From Pseudomonas putida (GTDB taxonomy: Bacteria; Pseudomonadota; Gammaproteobacteria; Pseudomonadales; Pseudomonadaceae): a stretch of 64,000 nt of DNA. The notes under the pieces are model-generated. The model ran no database searches. It saw nothing but the letters and a program-made list of their open reading frames with translations, and had not been told where the DNA came from. A program made the position numbers and the translations under genes. The stretch is taken from positions 62,001 through 126,000 of the forward strand of contig NZ_BSKJ01000002.1 of assembly GCF_030159595.1 (NCBI RefSeq), read 5' to 3'. Shown in pieces: positions 21,755 through 30,141 of the stretch; the first letter of the stretch is position 1; each line of letters opens with the position of its first letter.

Positions 21755-22465
21755 ATGAGAGTGTTGGCTACTGTAGTTGTGCTTTCTGTACTAGCAGGAT
21801 GCGCCGGAATACCTCAGCCTCCCGGAATAGAAACTACTCTTGGCGCCATTAGCAGACCCCCAGGCTATAGCGAGCCAGGGCCAATATACGTTTCGATTGA
21901 GCCACGCTCATCGCCGTGGTTTGAGAAAGACACGTCTGCAGGCACCAAGAAATATTACTGGGACGACTTTAAGAACTCTGATGCGAACGCAAACCTACCG
22001 CTTGAGAGATCGTTTGTTTCCGTACTAAAAGTTGATGGATCTGTAAATGCTGGATTTGTCTCCTCAAAGTATTCAGCAGCCGCTGGACGATATAAAACCT
22101 CATTGGACTACGCCAAATTCCGCGATGACGTAATGGGGGATAAGAACACCCCGGTGCGAGTTGGGGTTGGAGTCCGAATTGTCGCTGACATCACAACAAC
22201 AAAGGCCGACATCGACCTGGGCAGCATATTTGCAATTGCCTTCGCTGCGAAAGCAGGGTACTTAAAGGGACAAATAGAAGTATTAAAAATCGGGCTGGAT
22301 TCTCCATCCTTCAACCTTGTCCTTCCTCCGCCAACCGAGATCAATGACACATCCCTTCAAAATGCGCTACAAGCTGTTGCCTCGATTAGAGCAAAACTTT
22401 ATGACGCAGACACCAAGCTCACCCCACACATCTTAGCCGTACAAACTCCGGCAACAAAACAATGA
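21755..22465 (+). CDS. Predicted lipoprotein of unknown family
   Basis: 236 residues. The signal sequence MRVLATVVVLSVLAGC puts the lipidated Cys at residue 16. The mature domain is soluble and mixed alpha/beta (ADITTTKADIDLGSIFAIAF, then YLKGQIEVLKIGLDSPSFNL). AAGGAGA lies 7 nt upstream of the chosen ATG, deciding the start over the longer open frame from 21521. An imperfect hairpin terminator follows. No homologous family recognised. Confidence 0.65.
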   Translation: MRVLATVVVLSVLAGCAGIPQPPGIETTLGAISRPPGYSEPGPIYVSIEPRSSPWFEKDTSAGTKKYYWDDFKNSDANANLPLERSFVSVLKVDGSVNAGFVSSKYSAAAGRYKTSLDYAKFRDDVMGDKNTPVRVGVGVRIVADITTTKADIDLGSIFAIAFAAKAGYLKGQIEVLKIGLDSPSFNLVLPPPTEINDTSLQNALQAVASIRAKLYDADTKLTPHILAVQTPATKQ

Positions 22466-22488
22466 AGCAGGTGGCTAACAAGTCAATT

Positions 22489-22520
22489 AACCGGACCCGC
22501 TAAAGCGGGCCGGTTATTTT
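22489..22520 (+). terminator. Terminator after the lipoprotein gene
   Basis: AACCGG-A-CCCGC, TAAA loop, GCGGGCCGGTT and then ATTTT; stem of 11 pairs with one bulged A. Confidence 0.7.
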
Positions 22521-22700
22521 CCACGTTAGTGTCCGCCCCTGGTCGGCTTCTGTCATACCGACAGGCAACAATGGGTCCAGACTGTGTGAAAACGTCGTCC
22601 TCGCCTAGGTGCTGTACGAAATTCCGAGAAACTGAATCGGCGCCCCTCGGAAGCTGAAATTCTGTAAGGTTCCCCGCCATCTACGGAAAGGGACTCTGTG

Positions 22701-23563
22701 ATGGCAAAGCGTTACGAACTCTCGGATGAGGCCTGGATTGTGGTTGCTGATCTCTTCATTGAAACCCATGGTCGGGGGCGACCCCAGCTGAACGACCGCC
22801 TGATGCTTGATGGTGTGATACTGGGTGCTTTGCTCGGGTGCTGCGTGGCGAGATATGCCCGAGCGCTTTGGCCCGTGGTCAACGGTGTATCAACGCTTTC
22901 GGGGTTGGCGAAACCAGGGGACATTCGATCAGATGCTTAAACGCTTGCACCTGAGATTGAATGAGCAAGGCTTGATCGATTTGCAAACTTGGATGATCGA
23001 CTCAACCGCTGTACGCGCAACCCGAGTCTCCTCTGGCGCCGGGAAAAAGGGGGCCTGACGAGCCTGCCGATCACCCTCTAGGCCGCAGTCGCGGTGGCCT
23101 GACAACCAAGATTCACATGCTCTGCGACGCCAACAGGACACCGTTGCGCTTCCTCCTCTCTGGCGGTCAAGCCAGTGACATCAGCTACGCGCAACCACTG
23201 CTGGATGAAGTCGGCATTTCATCGAACCAACGTGGCCGCCCGCGTAAACGCTGCAAGTGGTTACTTACCGACACGGGCTACGACGCCGAAGCGCTGCGCC
23301 GCTACTGCGACCAATATCGAATGCAACCCGTCATTTCGATGCGCTCAATGAAGCGCAAACCCAAGCCTGGCTTACCCAGGCTGTTTGATCGGTCCGAATA
23401 CCGACAACGCAACATCATCGAGCACATGTTCGGTTGGCTGAAAGAGAACCGCCGCATCGTGACGCGCTTCGACAAGCGCGCGAAAAGCTACGCCGCCATG
23501 GTTTCACTGGCTTGTTCCATGCAGTGTTTTCGACATCTCTTTTCGTACAGAGCCTGGAGATGA
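22701..23563 (+). pseudogene. IS5-family transposase, frameshifted twice
   Basis: Read across frames, the text is a normal IS5 DDE transposase: MAKRYELSDEAWIVVADLF, then WRDMPERFGPWSTVYQRF, WMIDSTAVRATR (first D), WLLTDTGYDAEALRRY (second D) and NIIEHMFGWLKENRR (E). The frame changes near 22820 (GVI then CSGAAW) and near 23045, inside AAAAAGGGGG, after which PDEPADHPLGRSRGGL continues. The second break needs one G fewer. Either the copy is dead or the second site is a recoding site. Terminal inverted repeats were not identified. Confidence 0.88.
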
Positions 23564-23682
23564 CCATGCCGCACTAACGCATGAATTAACATTTCTATAG
23601 CAGGCTTCTTATTTTCGAATAGGAAACGCTTAAGTAAATGATCAAATCGGCAATTATCCCAAGCTAAACAATTTCAAAATGT
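23564..23682. other. Short AT-rich gap before the C-boxes
   Basis: No gene. AT-rich DNA between the transposase remnant and the controller-protein operator; the composition change suggests the R-M system arrived separately from the IS. Confidence 0.35.
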
Positions 23683-23708
23683 GACTTATAGTCCGTGTAC
23701 TTATAGTC
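23683..23708 (+). promoter_or_regulatory. Tandem C-box operator of the R-M controller
   Basis: GACTTATAGTC (23683-23693), CGTG spacer, TACTTATAGTC (23698-23708). Two near-identical half-boxes in the arrangement known from C-protein-regulated type II systems such as PvuII. It ends 39 bp before the controller ATG. In known systems C binds here first as activator and, when abundant, as repressor of C and R. Confidence 0.85.
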
Positions 23709-23747
23709 ATCAAGCATATGATAATTCATAAAAATTGAGCTAATACC

Positions 23748-23993
23748 ATGAGCGAAACTCTTGTTTTAAGAACTTCAAAAGCAATAAAACACTTCAGAAC
23801 CATAAGCAACCTTAGCCAAGAGAGACTTGCCGAAAAAGCAGGCCTGGACAGAACATATATATCAGGAATAGAGCGAGGGCGAAGAAACATCACGCTAGAG
23901 TCGCTAGATAAAATAATCACAGCACTTGATATAGATATCAATATTTTCTTCAAGCATGTATTGCAGGAGGCAAACAGTGACCTATCTAATTAA
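23748..23993 (+). CDS. Restriction-modification controller (C) protein
   Basis: 81 residues, an XRE-type helix-turn-helix protein: SNLSQERLAEKAGLDRTYIS then GIERGRRNITLESLDKI. Size and sequence fit C proteins of type II R-M systems. It binds as a dimer to the tandem C-boxes upstream. It overlaps the restriction endonuclease gene by 17 bp, the usual coupling that delays endonuclease synthesis until the methylase has acted. The gene is AT-rich relative to the core. Confidence 0.88.
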   Translation: MSETLVLRTSKAIKHFRTISNLSQERLAEKAGLDRTYISGIERGRRNITLESLDKIITALDIDINIFFKHVLQEANSDLSN

Positions 23994-24738
23994 CCCGGAA
24001 GCCAACACCCGATTCACAACCGCATCCGGACAAACCGAAACCGTTGGGACTGAGATATTTGAAAGAGCGCTGGCTGACGTCCACCTGGTTATAGATTCAA
24101 TGAAAGATATTCCGATTGATATCTTTGCAATCCTCGGAATGCGAAACTTATCAGCATTCATCGGCGAGCTCTTTGCCAAAAGCCTTGTAAAAGAATCCAA
24201 TGGGCGATATGTTGGAAACCCGCATCAAGATGGGTACCCTGACCTGTTACTCATGGACGATCATGGAAAGCAGTTATGGGAAACCATAAAGAACAATAAC
24301 GGATTAAGAGACAAACTTCCTTTTAGCCCATTTGCCAATGGGGGGCTGGAAGTAAAAGCAACATGTGGCTCAGTACCAACGCCGGCACAATGTTCAAGAC
24401 TGAAAATCCCTAAACCACACATAGGGGATACTCGAATAGACGTCATGACCGGCTACAATTGGAAAGCGCATCACAGAGAAACAAACAATTTAGTTGGGAT
24501 TCTTTGGGATTTTATCAATGGCGCCCCTAAAATCGTAGCTGTATTTTTCAGCTCAGACCTTACGACTGAAGAGTGGGGAGCTATCGTCCAACCCCGTGAG
24601 GGTGGAGGAAGAACCACGAGCGTCTCGATCATGAATCGCGGCGGAGTAACGAAAATGTATCGAAATTGGATTGCGATCGAAAACGACCGCAGATACATTG
24701 ACTATATCAACAACTATAATCGCGACCATCTCATCTAA
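23977..24738 (+). CDS. Type II restriction endonuclease (PD-(D/E)xK)
   Basis: 253 residues from a GTG start. CAGGAGG ends 6 nt before it, and the start lies inside the C gene. GYPDLLL (P88-D89) and GLEVKATCG (E125, K127) make the PD...ExK nuclease core. Asp85 and Glu64 nearby could complete the metal site. It cuts unmethylated DNA at an unknown site. Its identity rests on the motif plus position between C protein and cytosine methylase. I cannot assign the isoschizomer family. It ends 2 bp from the convergent methylase gene. Confidence 0.83.
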   Translation: MTYLINPEANTRFTTASGQTETVGTEIFERALADVHLVIDSMKDIPIDIFAILGMRNLSAFIGELFAKSLVKESNGRYVGNPHQDGYPDLLLMDDHGKQLWETIKNNNGLRDKLPFSPFANGGLEVKATCGSVPTPAQCSRLKIPKPHIGDTRIDVMTGYNWKAHHRETNNLVGILWDFINGAPKIVAVFFSSDLTTEEWGAIVQPREGGGRTTSVSIMNRGGVTKMYRNWIAIENDRRYIDYINNYNRDHLI

Positions 24739-24740
24739 CG

Positions 24741-26090
24741 CTAAAAAACCAGCTCTTGTTGACAATTCTCAGTAAGAGCTTTTTTGGAATCCTCGCCTGT
24801 TGTTTTTTCCTTTTTGGAAATAGAAGCAATAAACGAGAATATCTGCTCGAGCCCTTTAGGCGGAATACTTTCTCCAATGAGCTCTCTTATGAGCTTATCA
24901 GACACCTTTTTCCCATCAGCCCGCTGCCATTCAAATGAGTAGTCGGCAACTGTGTGCAACTTCATTGCCTCATAAAGAGACAAAACTCTATTTTGCTCAG
25001 GGTGCAACTTGTTATCACTGCACGCGTACGAGAGGTTCCGTGTCAAGGTACTCGCAGGCGCGTCCCAACTCATTCGCTTATAAGCGCTAGTGAACCCTTT
25101 CATCAATCGATATTCGCCTTCCTTCCTCACCCAAGGGCGGGGAAGTAACGAAGAACAATTCAAACAGTAAATAGGCGTCTCGGTACTCGCACGATTGACA
25201 CCTTCAAGGTTCTTTGAAGCTTTATGAGTAGGGTTGCTATCATACCGGCAATCAGGATTTATGCATTGATTATCAAATGCACTCTTCTCTGCACCTGTGT
25301 TGCTGACCCAAAGGTACTTCTCCTCATCAAGCAATGGCACCCTGTGATAGGGTATTTTATTGCATTCTGCTTTCGCGAGAGAAGAGGCATCGAGTGGCGG
25401 GACATCAGAGATGACATCACGCACCGTTACCCACTTAAACTTCCCTTCCCCAAGCTTGCTATGAGTCGTAGGCGGAAGCAATGTTTTATGCGCTTCGAAA
25501 TACGATTTCAAGTTTTCGTTTTTTGTGAAAATTGAGATAAGGCGCTGCCTACTTTGGGGCACACCATAATCAGCAAACTCCACAACATTTACGGAATGAA
25601 CGAACTCCGCCCCCAAGGACCTAACAATCAAATCAATGATGTTGATTAATTCGCCTTCATGCTCAGGATCTGGTATCAATGTATTGTCCATTTCCGGCAC
25701 ATTTTCCATGATTAATGTATGTGCCCCACTCCGCTTAAAAATCGCAATGGTTGGTAATACGAGCAGATTACGAGGGTCAATTTCAGGACGTAAGCCAGCG
25801 CGCGACAAATTTAATAATTTACCGCGCCCATTCTTTGACATCCCTTGACAAGGCGGGGTTGCAAACACTAAATCTAAATTATCCGACCCTAACAGCTTTC
25901 TGGTTTCAGCCAGTATTTCGTCTTGCTTTTCCCAGATATCGCCAACGACCATAGTGGTTTCCGGGAAGTTATGCTTAAACACTTCTGCACGGTCGGTTAC
26001 TAATTCATTGGCAACAATTACATCAAAACCAGCGTGGCGTAATCCTAGATCACCAATCCCACCACAGGCAAAAAGACTAACAGATTTCAT
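24741..26090 (-). CDS. DNA (cytosine-5) methyltransferase
   Basis: 449 residues. Motif I LFACGGIGDLG, motif IV TPPCQG with catalytic Cys81, motif VI ENVPE, motif VIII QSRQRL, and a late motif IX/X region (RNLSYACSDNKLHPEQNR). Between VIII and IX the target-recognition region holds CINPDC (276, 281) and CLNC (309, 312), a likely zinc-binding insert. It protects the host sites from the endonuclease. The ATG at 26090 is preferred; a GTG three codons earlier is open. It is convergent with the endonuclease gene. Confidence 0.93.
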   Translation of the reverse strand: MKSVSLFACGGIGDLGLRHAGFDVIVANELVTDRAEVFKHNFPETTMVVGDIWEKQDEILAETRKLLGSDNLDLVFATPPCQGMSKNGRGKLLNLSRAGLRPEIDPRNLLVLPTIAIFKRSGAHTLIMENVPEMDNTLIPDPEHEGELINIIDLIVRSLGAEFVHSVNVVEFADYGVPQSRQRLISIFTKNENLKSYFEAHKTLLPPTTHSKLGEGKFKWVTVRDVISDVPPLDASSLAKAECNKIPYHRVPLLDEEKYLWVSNTGAEKSAFDNQCINPDCRYDSNPTHKASKNLEGVNRASTETPIYCLNCSSLLPRPWVRKEGEYRLMKGFTSAYKRMSWDAPASTLTRNLSYACSDNKLHPEQNRVLSLYEAMKLHTVADYSFEWQRADGKKVSDKLIRELIGESIPPKGLEQIFSFIASISKKEKTTGEDSKKALTENCQQELVF

Positions 26091-26110
26091 TATCCACACC
26101 CTAAATCGAT

Positions 26111-26120
26111 ACTTATAGTC
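26111..26120. promoter_or_regulatory. Single C-box half-site at the methylase promoter
   Basis: ACTTATAGTC is an exact copy of the half-box before the C gene, 21 bp upstream of the methylase ATG, where it would overlap the promoter or leader. No second copy at the right spacing was seen. It implies direct control of the methylase by the C protein, probably weaker repression. Confidence 0.7.
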
Positions 26121-26170
26121 TACATTGTGCGTCGCTGAATTTCAATGGACTGCTTTTCGAACCTCAGCGA

Positions 26171-26500
26171 ATGGGCTCAGCATCGCTGAAGCAATTGGCG
26201 CACATGCATGTGCGTGATCTGCATACCTACCTCAATGAGGTGCTTACACCGCCACCAACACAGTAGGCCAGTGAAACCGGGTACCTGCAGCCAAAATGCC
26301 GCCCTTCCCTAATGATTGACGCAATATACTCCCAAAAGCGCTCCATCTCATTCCGGGACCGTACAGGTGGTTTGTATCAGGTTGAGCGCCAGGCTCGGGA
26401 AACGCTGGGTACTCGGGCGCTCGAACGGGCGGCGGCGATCATGAGCCTGATCCCGTCGGCGCGCACGAATGAACACCACCTAGGCACGTTGAATCGGTGA
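26171..26500 (+). pseudogene. IS66-family transposase debris
   Basis: Two pieces resemble the IS66 TnpC protein. At 26171-26263 the text runs SLKQLAHMHVRDLHTYL then NEVLTPPPTQ, matching the C-terminal SLIQSA...YLKDVLTRLPTQ pattern. At 26312-26500 LYQVERQARETLG and RAAAIMSLIPSAR match its more internal parts. They are out of order and interrupted, so this is a rearranged remnant. The rest of the 26121-26686 gap holds nothing else recognised. Confidence 0.5.
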
Positions 26501-26686
26501 GACCGAAGCACCAGGCTCTACGCAATTGGCCACGCACCCATGACATGCCTTGCCCTGAACCTGCACAGGGATGCCTGGCGCGCATCACACGCGCAAAAAC
26601 TCGTACACCGCCAACAGAAATCGCTTCGCTCACGGCATAATGGCATTTCACAATCACTGATGATCGATCACCCCCAAGGACTCTGC

Positions 26687-27583
26687 ATGCCAGCGCTGAG
26701 CAAATACGAGAAACACGCACTCAAGGAGATTCACAGCTGGAAGGAACCAGACATCGGCTGGTTCGGCCAGGCGCTTAAAGTGATAAACCAGCCGCTGGAC
26801 AAAGCGGGCGATCTTCTCTTTAAAACGCCGGGCGTCGGCCCCGTGATCCAGAATGCAATCGAAGGTCTGACCAGCGTATGCCATGACGCCGCCCAGTGGA
26901 GCGTAAGGCCAGAGGCCATTTTTCAAGAGTTTCGTGGTGATGGGCACAGCACGATCAATACGCACAAAGACATCCACGACCTTGATCTGGAACAAATCGA
27001 CAAGGTCGTAGGTTTCCTTGGCGCGAAATACAAGGGCATCGCGCTGGTAGAAGGCGCTGGGGCCGGAGCCGTGGGCATCGCGGGGCTGGCAGTCGACATC
27101 CCGGCGTTGATCACGCTTAACCTTCGGGCGATCGGCGAATACGCGGCCTATTACGGCTTTGATACTTCACGTCAGGAGGAGCGACTGTTCGCCTTCAACG
27201 TGCTTGGCCTCGCCTCCTCTCCCACCGATAGCTCCAAGGCGCTCGCCATGGCTCAGCTGATCAAGATTTCTCAGGATGTCGCCAAGAAAGCGACGTGGCA
27301 GGAACTGGAGAAAAGCGTTTTCGTGAAGATCATCCAGGAGATTGCAAAAGCCCTGGGTATTCGCCTTACAAAAGCAAAGCTCGCACAAACCATTCCCGCT
27401 GTGGGTGCGGCTGTAGGCGGCGGTTTCAACGCCTACTTCACCATGAAAGTCTGCGACGCGGCTTTCTACCTTTATCGCGAGCGCTTTCTGGCACAGAAAT
27501 ATGGCGCCGATGTGATTGAAGTGACCGTAAAACCCGCCAAGGACTATGACCCACACTACGCAGAAGCCTCACAGGCGGTGTGA
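26687..27583 (+). CDS. EcsC family protein
   Basis: 298 residues, soluble with amphipathic or weakly hydrophobic glycine/alanine stretches (GAGAGAVGIAGLAVDIPALI and IPAVGAAVGGGFNAYFT). LNLRAIGEYAAYYGFD fits the EcsC family. EcsC was named from the Bacillus Ecs transporter locus, but stand-alone copies are of unknown function. AAGGA precedes the ATG at 26687; a longer open frame upstream lacks a ribosome site and overlaps repetitive debris. It is GC-rich, unlike the neighbouring R-M genes. Confidence 0.78.
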   Translation: MPALSKYEKHALKEIHSWKEPDIGWFGQALKVINQPLDKAGDLLFKTPGVGPVIQNAIEGLTSVCHDAAQWSVRPEAIFQEFRGDGHSTINTHKDIHDLDLEQIDKVVGFLGAKYKGIALVEGAGAGAVGIAGLAVDIPALITLNLRAIGEYAAYYGFDTSRQEERLFAFNVLGLASSPTDSSKALAMAQLIKISQDVAKKATWQELEKSVFVKIIQEIAKALGIRLTKAKLAQTIPAVGAAVGGGFNAYFTMKVCDAAFYLYRERFLAQKYGADVIEVTVKPAKDYDPHYAEASQAV

Positions 27584-27744
27584 GGCGCTGCCGTTGAACA
27601 GGTGCGGGCCTGGGCTTAGCCAAGACTCCAGGTCTGCATTTTGTTGCCAGCCCTACTCAGGCCCTCACCGCGCGCGGTGCGGAAAGATTACTCGATCGAA
27701 TGGGCGCGGCACTCACCCAACATCCGATCAAAACCGCCACCCCG

Positions 27745-28797
27745 TCAACTCGCGGGATAAGCCAGTTCAATCTGCTCATCGAACTCGCCACCCACCCCGC
27801 AATACTCTCGCGGAACACGCTCGATATCTTCAGCCACCTGCGCAATCACCTGCTGCAGCTCCAAGCGCTCGAGCCAGCGATCAGGAATAGCGCCAGCGCC
27901 ATACATCGCGCCCAGCAAGTACCCAACAACCAGCCCTGTACTGCTGCTGTCGCCACTGTGATTCACTGCCGCAATCACCCCTTCTTCAACAGACCGCGCA
28001 GTCAACGCACACCACAGCCCAATCGCCAGCACCTGTTCAGCGCCCCAACCGCCAGCAAAATCGTCAATCCGTTGTGGGGTGGGTGCGTACCCCTCGTAAT
28101 AGAAGAACATCACCCGCTCGATCAGGCTGCGCGTTTCCTCCATACCAGGCACTTGCCCATACCTGGCCAGACTTTGCGTCACGGCGTGCTCCAGGCTGCA
28201 TTGCCGGTCGACAACACGCTGAAGCATGTCGGCGAACAGCCCTGCCGCCAGGTAACCTGTCGGGTGCCCGTGCGTCAGCCGCCCGCTTTGCGATGCGTAG
28301 TCGAATGCATTGGCAAAGAATGCACAGGGTGCGACCCTTACCAGGGCGCCGCAGCCTTTGCTGTAGTTTTCGGCAACTGCACCCAACCGCGTGCTGACCT
28401 TGAGCGCATTCAGGCAGGTTGTGTCAGGGGTGCGACGCGACCAGAGCTCCATTTGCCTGATCAGCCAGCCATCTGCGGCTACCTGTATCAGCGAGGGGTA
28501 ATCCTGGGTCGTCAGCCAGCGCAGTAGCGCGTGGTGGATAATGCTGGGCACATGACAGGCCAGTCGTGAACTGCCTAGCACATAAGCCCGCAGCAAGCCT
28601 TCTGCCGTGAACAGCATCATCTGTGTGCTGTCGCTGATTGCACCCGCAGTGCCATGAGCGGGGGCAAAATCAATGATACCGTGCGTCCCGAACCTGGCTT
28701 CGATCACGGGCCACTCAAGAAAGTCCACGGCGCAGCCCAGTGCATCTCCGGCGGCGCCCCCAAGCAGGCAGCCTCTGATCCGTTCAATTCTGTTCAT
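27745..28797 (-). CDS. ADP-ribosylglycohydrolase-family protein with altered metal site
   Basis: 350 residues of the DraG/ARH fold: MNRIERIRGCLLGGAAGDAL start, AGAISDSTQMMLFTAEGL, and NHSGDSSSTGLVVGYLLGA. In active family members the two metal ligand motifs read (T/S)DDT and GD(S/T)D(S/T). Here both second aspartates are Ser (SDST, GDSSST). If real, metal binding is weakened and the protein may bind rather than hydrolyse ADP-ribose groups. It overlaps the upstream small membrane gene by 4 bp (ATGA). It is convergent with the EcsC gene. Confidence 0.82.
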   Translation of the reverse strand: MNRIERIRGCLLGGAAGDALGCAVDFLEWPVIEARFGTHGIIDFAPAHGTAGAISDSTQMMLFTAEGLLRAYVLGSSRLACHVPSIIHHALLRWLTTQDYPSLIQVAADGWLIRQMELWSRRTPDTTCLNALKVSTRLGAVAENYSKGCGALVRVAPCAFFANAFDYASQSGRLTHGHPTGYLAAGLFADMLQRVVDRQCSLEHAVTQSLARYGQVPGMEETRSLIERVMFFYYEGYAPTPQRIDDFAGGWGAEQVLAIGLWCALTARSVEEGVIAAVNHSGDSSSTGLVVGYLLGAMYGAGAIPDRWLERLELQQVIAQVAEDIERVPREYCGVGGEFDEQIELAYPAS

Positions 28798-29066
28798 GCT
28801 TGACGATCATCCGCAGCCGCCAGGTCCTGCAGCATCACCACCTTGCGCCGCAACTGCACCACATGCTCCTGCTCCGCCCGCAACGCCGCCCTCAGCTCGC
28901 GGTTCTCCATCTCCCAAATCTGCAACCAGCGCAAATCCCGCTGGCAGTGCTCGACCTTCTTCCCAAGCTCACCCAGCCTCAACCCATGCTGTACCAGCAC
29001 CAGCAGAATGACCCCCATCGCCACCAGGGCCCCCGTCGCAACCACTTCCGGCATCGTCATGCTCAT
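28794..29066 (-). CDS. Small membrane-anchored coiled-coil protein
   Basis: 90 residues: one N-terminal transmembrane helix (VVATGALVAMGVILLVLVQH) and a charged coiled coil (about 30-85, with MENRELRAALRAEQEHVVQL). The start at 29066 follows AAAGGAC; alternative ATGs lie two and four codons in. Its stop overlaps the start of the ADP-ribosylglycohydrolase gene (ATGA), so the two are translationally coupled. It is divergent from the WYL regulator. No family recognised. Confidence 0.65.
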   Translation of the reverse strand: MSMTMPEVVATGALVAMGVILLVLVQHGLRLGELGKKVEHCQRDLRWLQIWEMENRELRAALRAEQEHVVQLRRKVVMLQDLAAADDRQA

Positions 29067-29128
29067 GTCCTTTGCTGCCCCCGATGTATTCCGAAGACGA
29101 CCAAAAGATATGTAATGCAAAACTACAC

Positions 29129-29143
29129 GTCTAGAATGTAGAC
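29129..29143. promoter_or_regulatory. Candidate operator between the WYL regulator and its divergent pair
   Basis: GTCTAGAATGTAGAC: 5-bp inverted arms (GTCTA/TAGAC) with a 5-nt spacer, 37 bp before the WYL regulator ATG and 63 bp from the divergent gene. A plausible autoregulatory site; not proven. Confidence 0.4.
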
Positions 29144-29179
29144 TCATACAGGTAAAGTAATCGCGCACATGGAGAGGGT

Positions 29180-30055
29180 ATGAAACGCAAGCAATCCATC
29201 GAGCAGGTACGCTGGGACCTGGCACTTCGCTATCGCCTGATCGAAACCGTTGCCTGGTGGGAAGGCCGGCTGACCACGGGCCACCTGATGCAGAGCTTTG
29301 GCATCAGCCGCCAGCAGGCGTCGAAAGACATCAACACCTACATCACCGAACATGCGCCCGAAAACTTGACGTATGACAAGCAGATCAAGGGCTATGTCCC
29401 GAGCGAGCAGTTCGAGCCGCTGTTCATCGACAACAGCGCCAGCGCCTATCTGCACCTGCTGTACCAGAACAATGAGCGCGCCCCGCACATCGATGGGCTG
29501 GCACTGGCCTATGCGCACACCCGGGTGCTGGAAGTGCCGGATCGGCCCATTCGGCCCGAGGTGCTGCGCCCTTTGCTCAAGGCCTGCCGTGAAGGCCGGC
29601 GCCTGGAAACCGAGTATGTGTCCTTCAACACCCCCAACGTCGAGGTGCGCCTGATCGCCCCGCACACGCTGGTATACACCGGCATGCGCTGGCATGTGCG
29701 GGCTTACTGCGAAAAGAACGGCCAGTACCGCGACTTCGTCCTCAGCCGCCTGCGTGGGCAGCCGGACTTGCTCGACGCCTCGCCGAACACGCGCGAGCAG
29801 GATGAAGACTGGAATGTCGAAGTGCCGATCATCTTCGAGCCTGATTGGCGCTTGAACGCGGCGCAAAAGGCAATCATCGAAACCGACTTCGGCATGACGC
29901 AGGGGCAGTTGGTGGTGTCCAGCCGCAGGGCGCTGGTGAAGTATGTGTTGCAGCGGTATCAGATCGACCACCGCAACATGGCGATACTGCCCGAGGCCCA
30001 GCAACTGGTGGTCAGCAACCTCCAGGAACTGGAGCCGTGGTTGATGAAGTACTGA
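29180..30055 (+). CDS. WYL-domain transcriptional regulator
   Basis: 291 residues. An N-terminal winged helix (WWEGRLTTGHLMQSFGIS, then RQQASKDINTYI) is followed by a WYL domain at about 120-200 (LETEYVSFN, then LIAPHTLVYTGMRWHVRAYC, then DFVLSRL) and a C-terminal WCX-like part. This architecture is that of defence-associated regulators such as BrxR and CapW, in which WYL senses a nucleic-acid or nucleotide signal. Its nearest neighbours are the ADP-ribosylglycohydrolase pair (divergent) and the ZorB-like gene (convergent, 86 bp). GAGAGGGT precedes the ATG. Confidence 0.85.
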   Translation: MKRKQSIEQVRWDLALRYRLIETVAWWEGRLTTGHLMQSFGISRQQASKDINTYITEHAPENLTYDKQIKGYVPSEQFEPLFIDNSASAYLHLLYQNNERAPHIDGLALAYAHTRVLEVPDRPIRPEVLRPLLKACREGRRLETEYVSFNTPNVEVRLIAPHTLVYTGMRWHVRAYCEKNGQYRDFVLSRLRGQPDLLDASPNTREQDEDWNVEVPIIFEPDWRLNAAQKAIIETDFGMTQGQLVVSSRRALVKYVLQRYQIDHRNMAILPEAQQLVVSNLQELEPWLMKY

Positions 30056-30141
30056 CGCTCGGGGCTTGGGATGAGGGGCCTGATGCCCGGGTCGGTGGTT
30101 GGCACAGCCGCGTTCAACGGCGGCTGTAGCTATTCCTTCCT

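Noticed and set aside
23045..23060. Programmed -1 frameshift in the IS5 transposase
   Set aside because: The change needed at A5G5 is +1 (or one base fewer), not -1, and a second unrelated break exists, so a dead copy is more likely.
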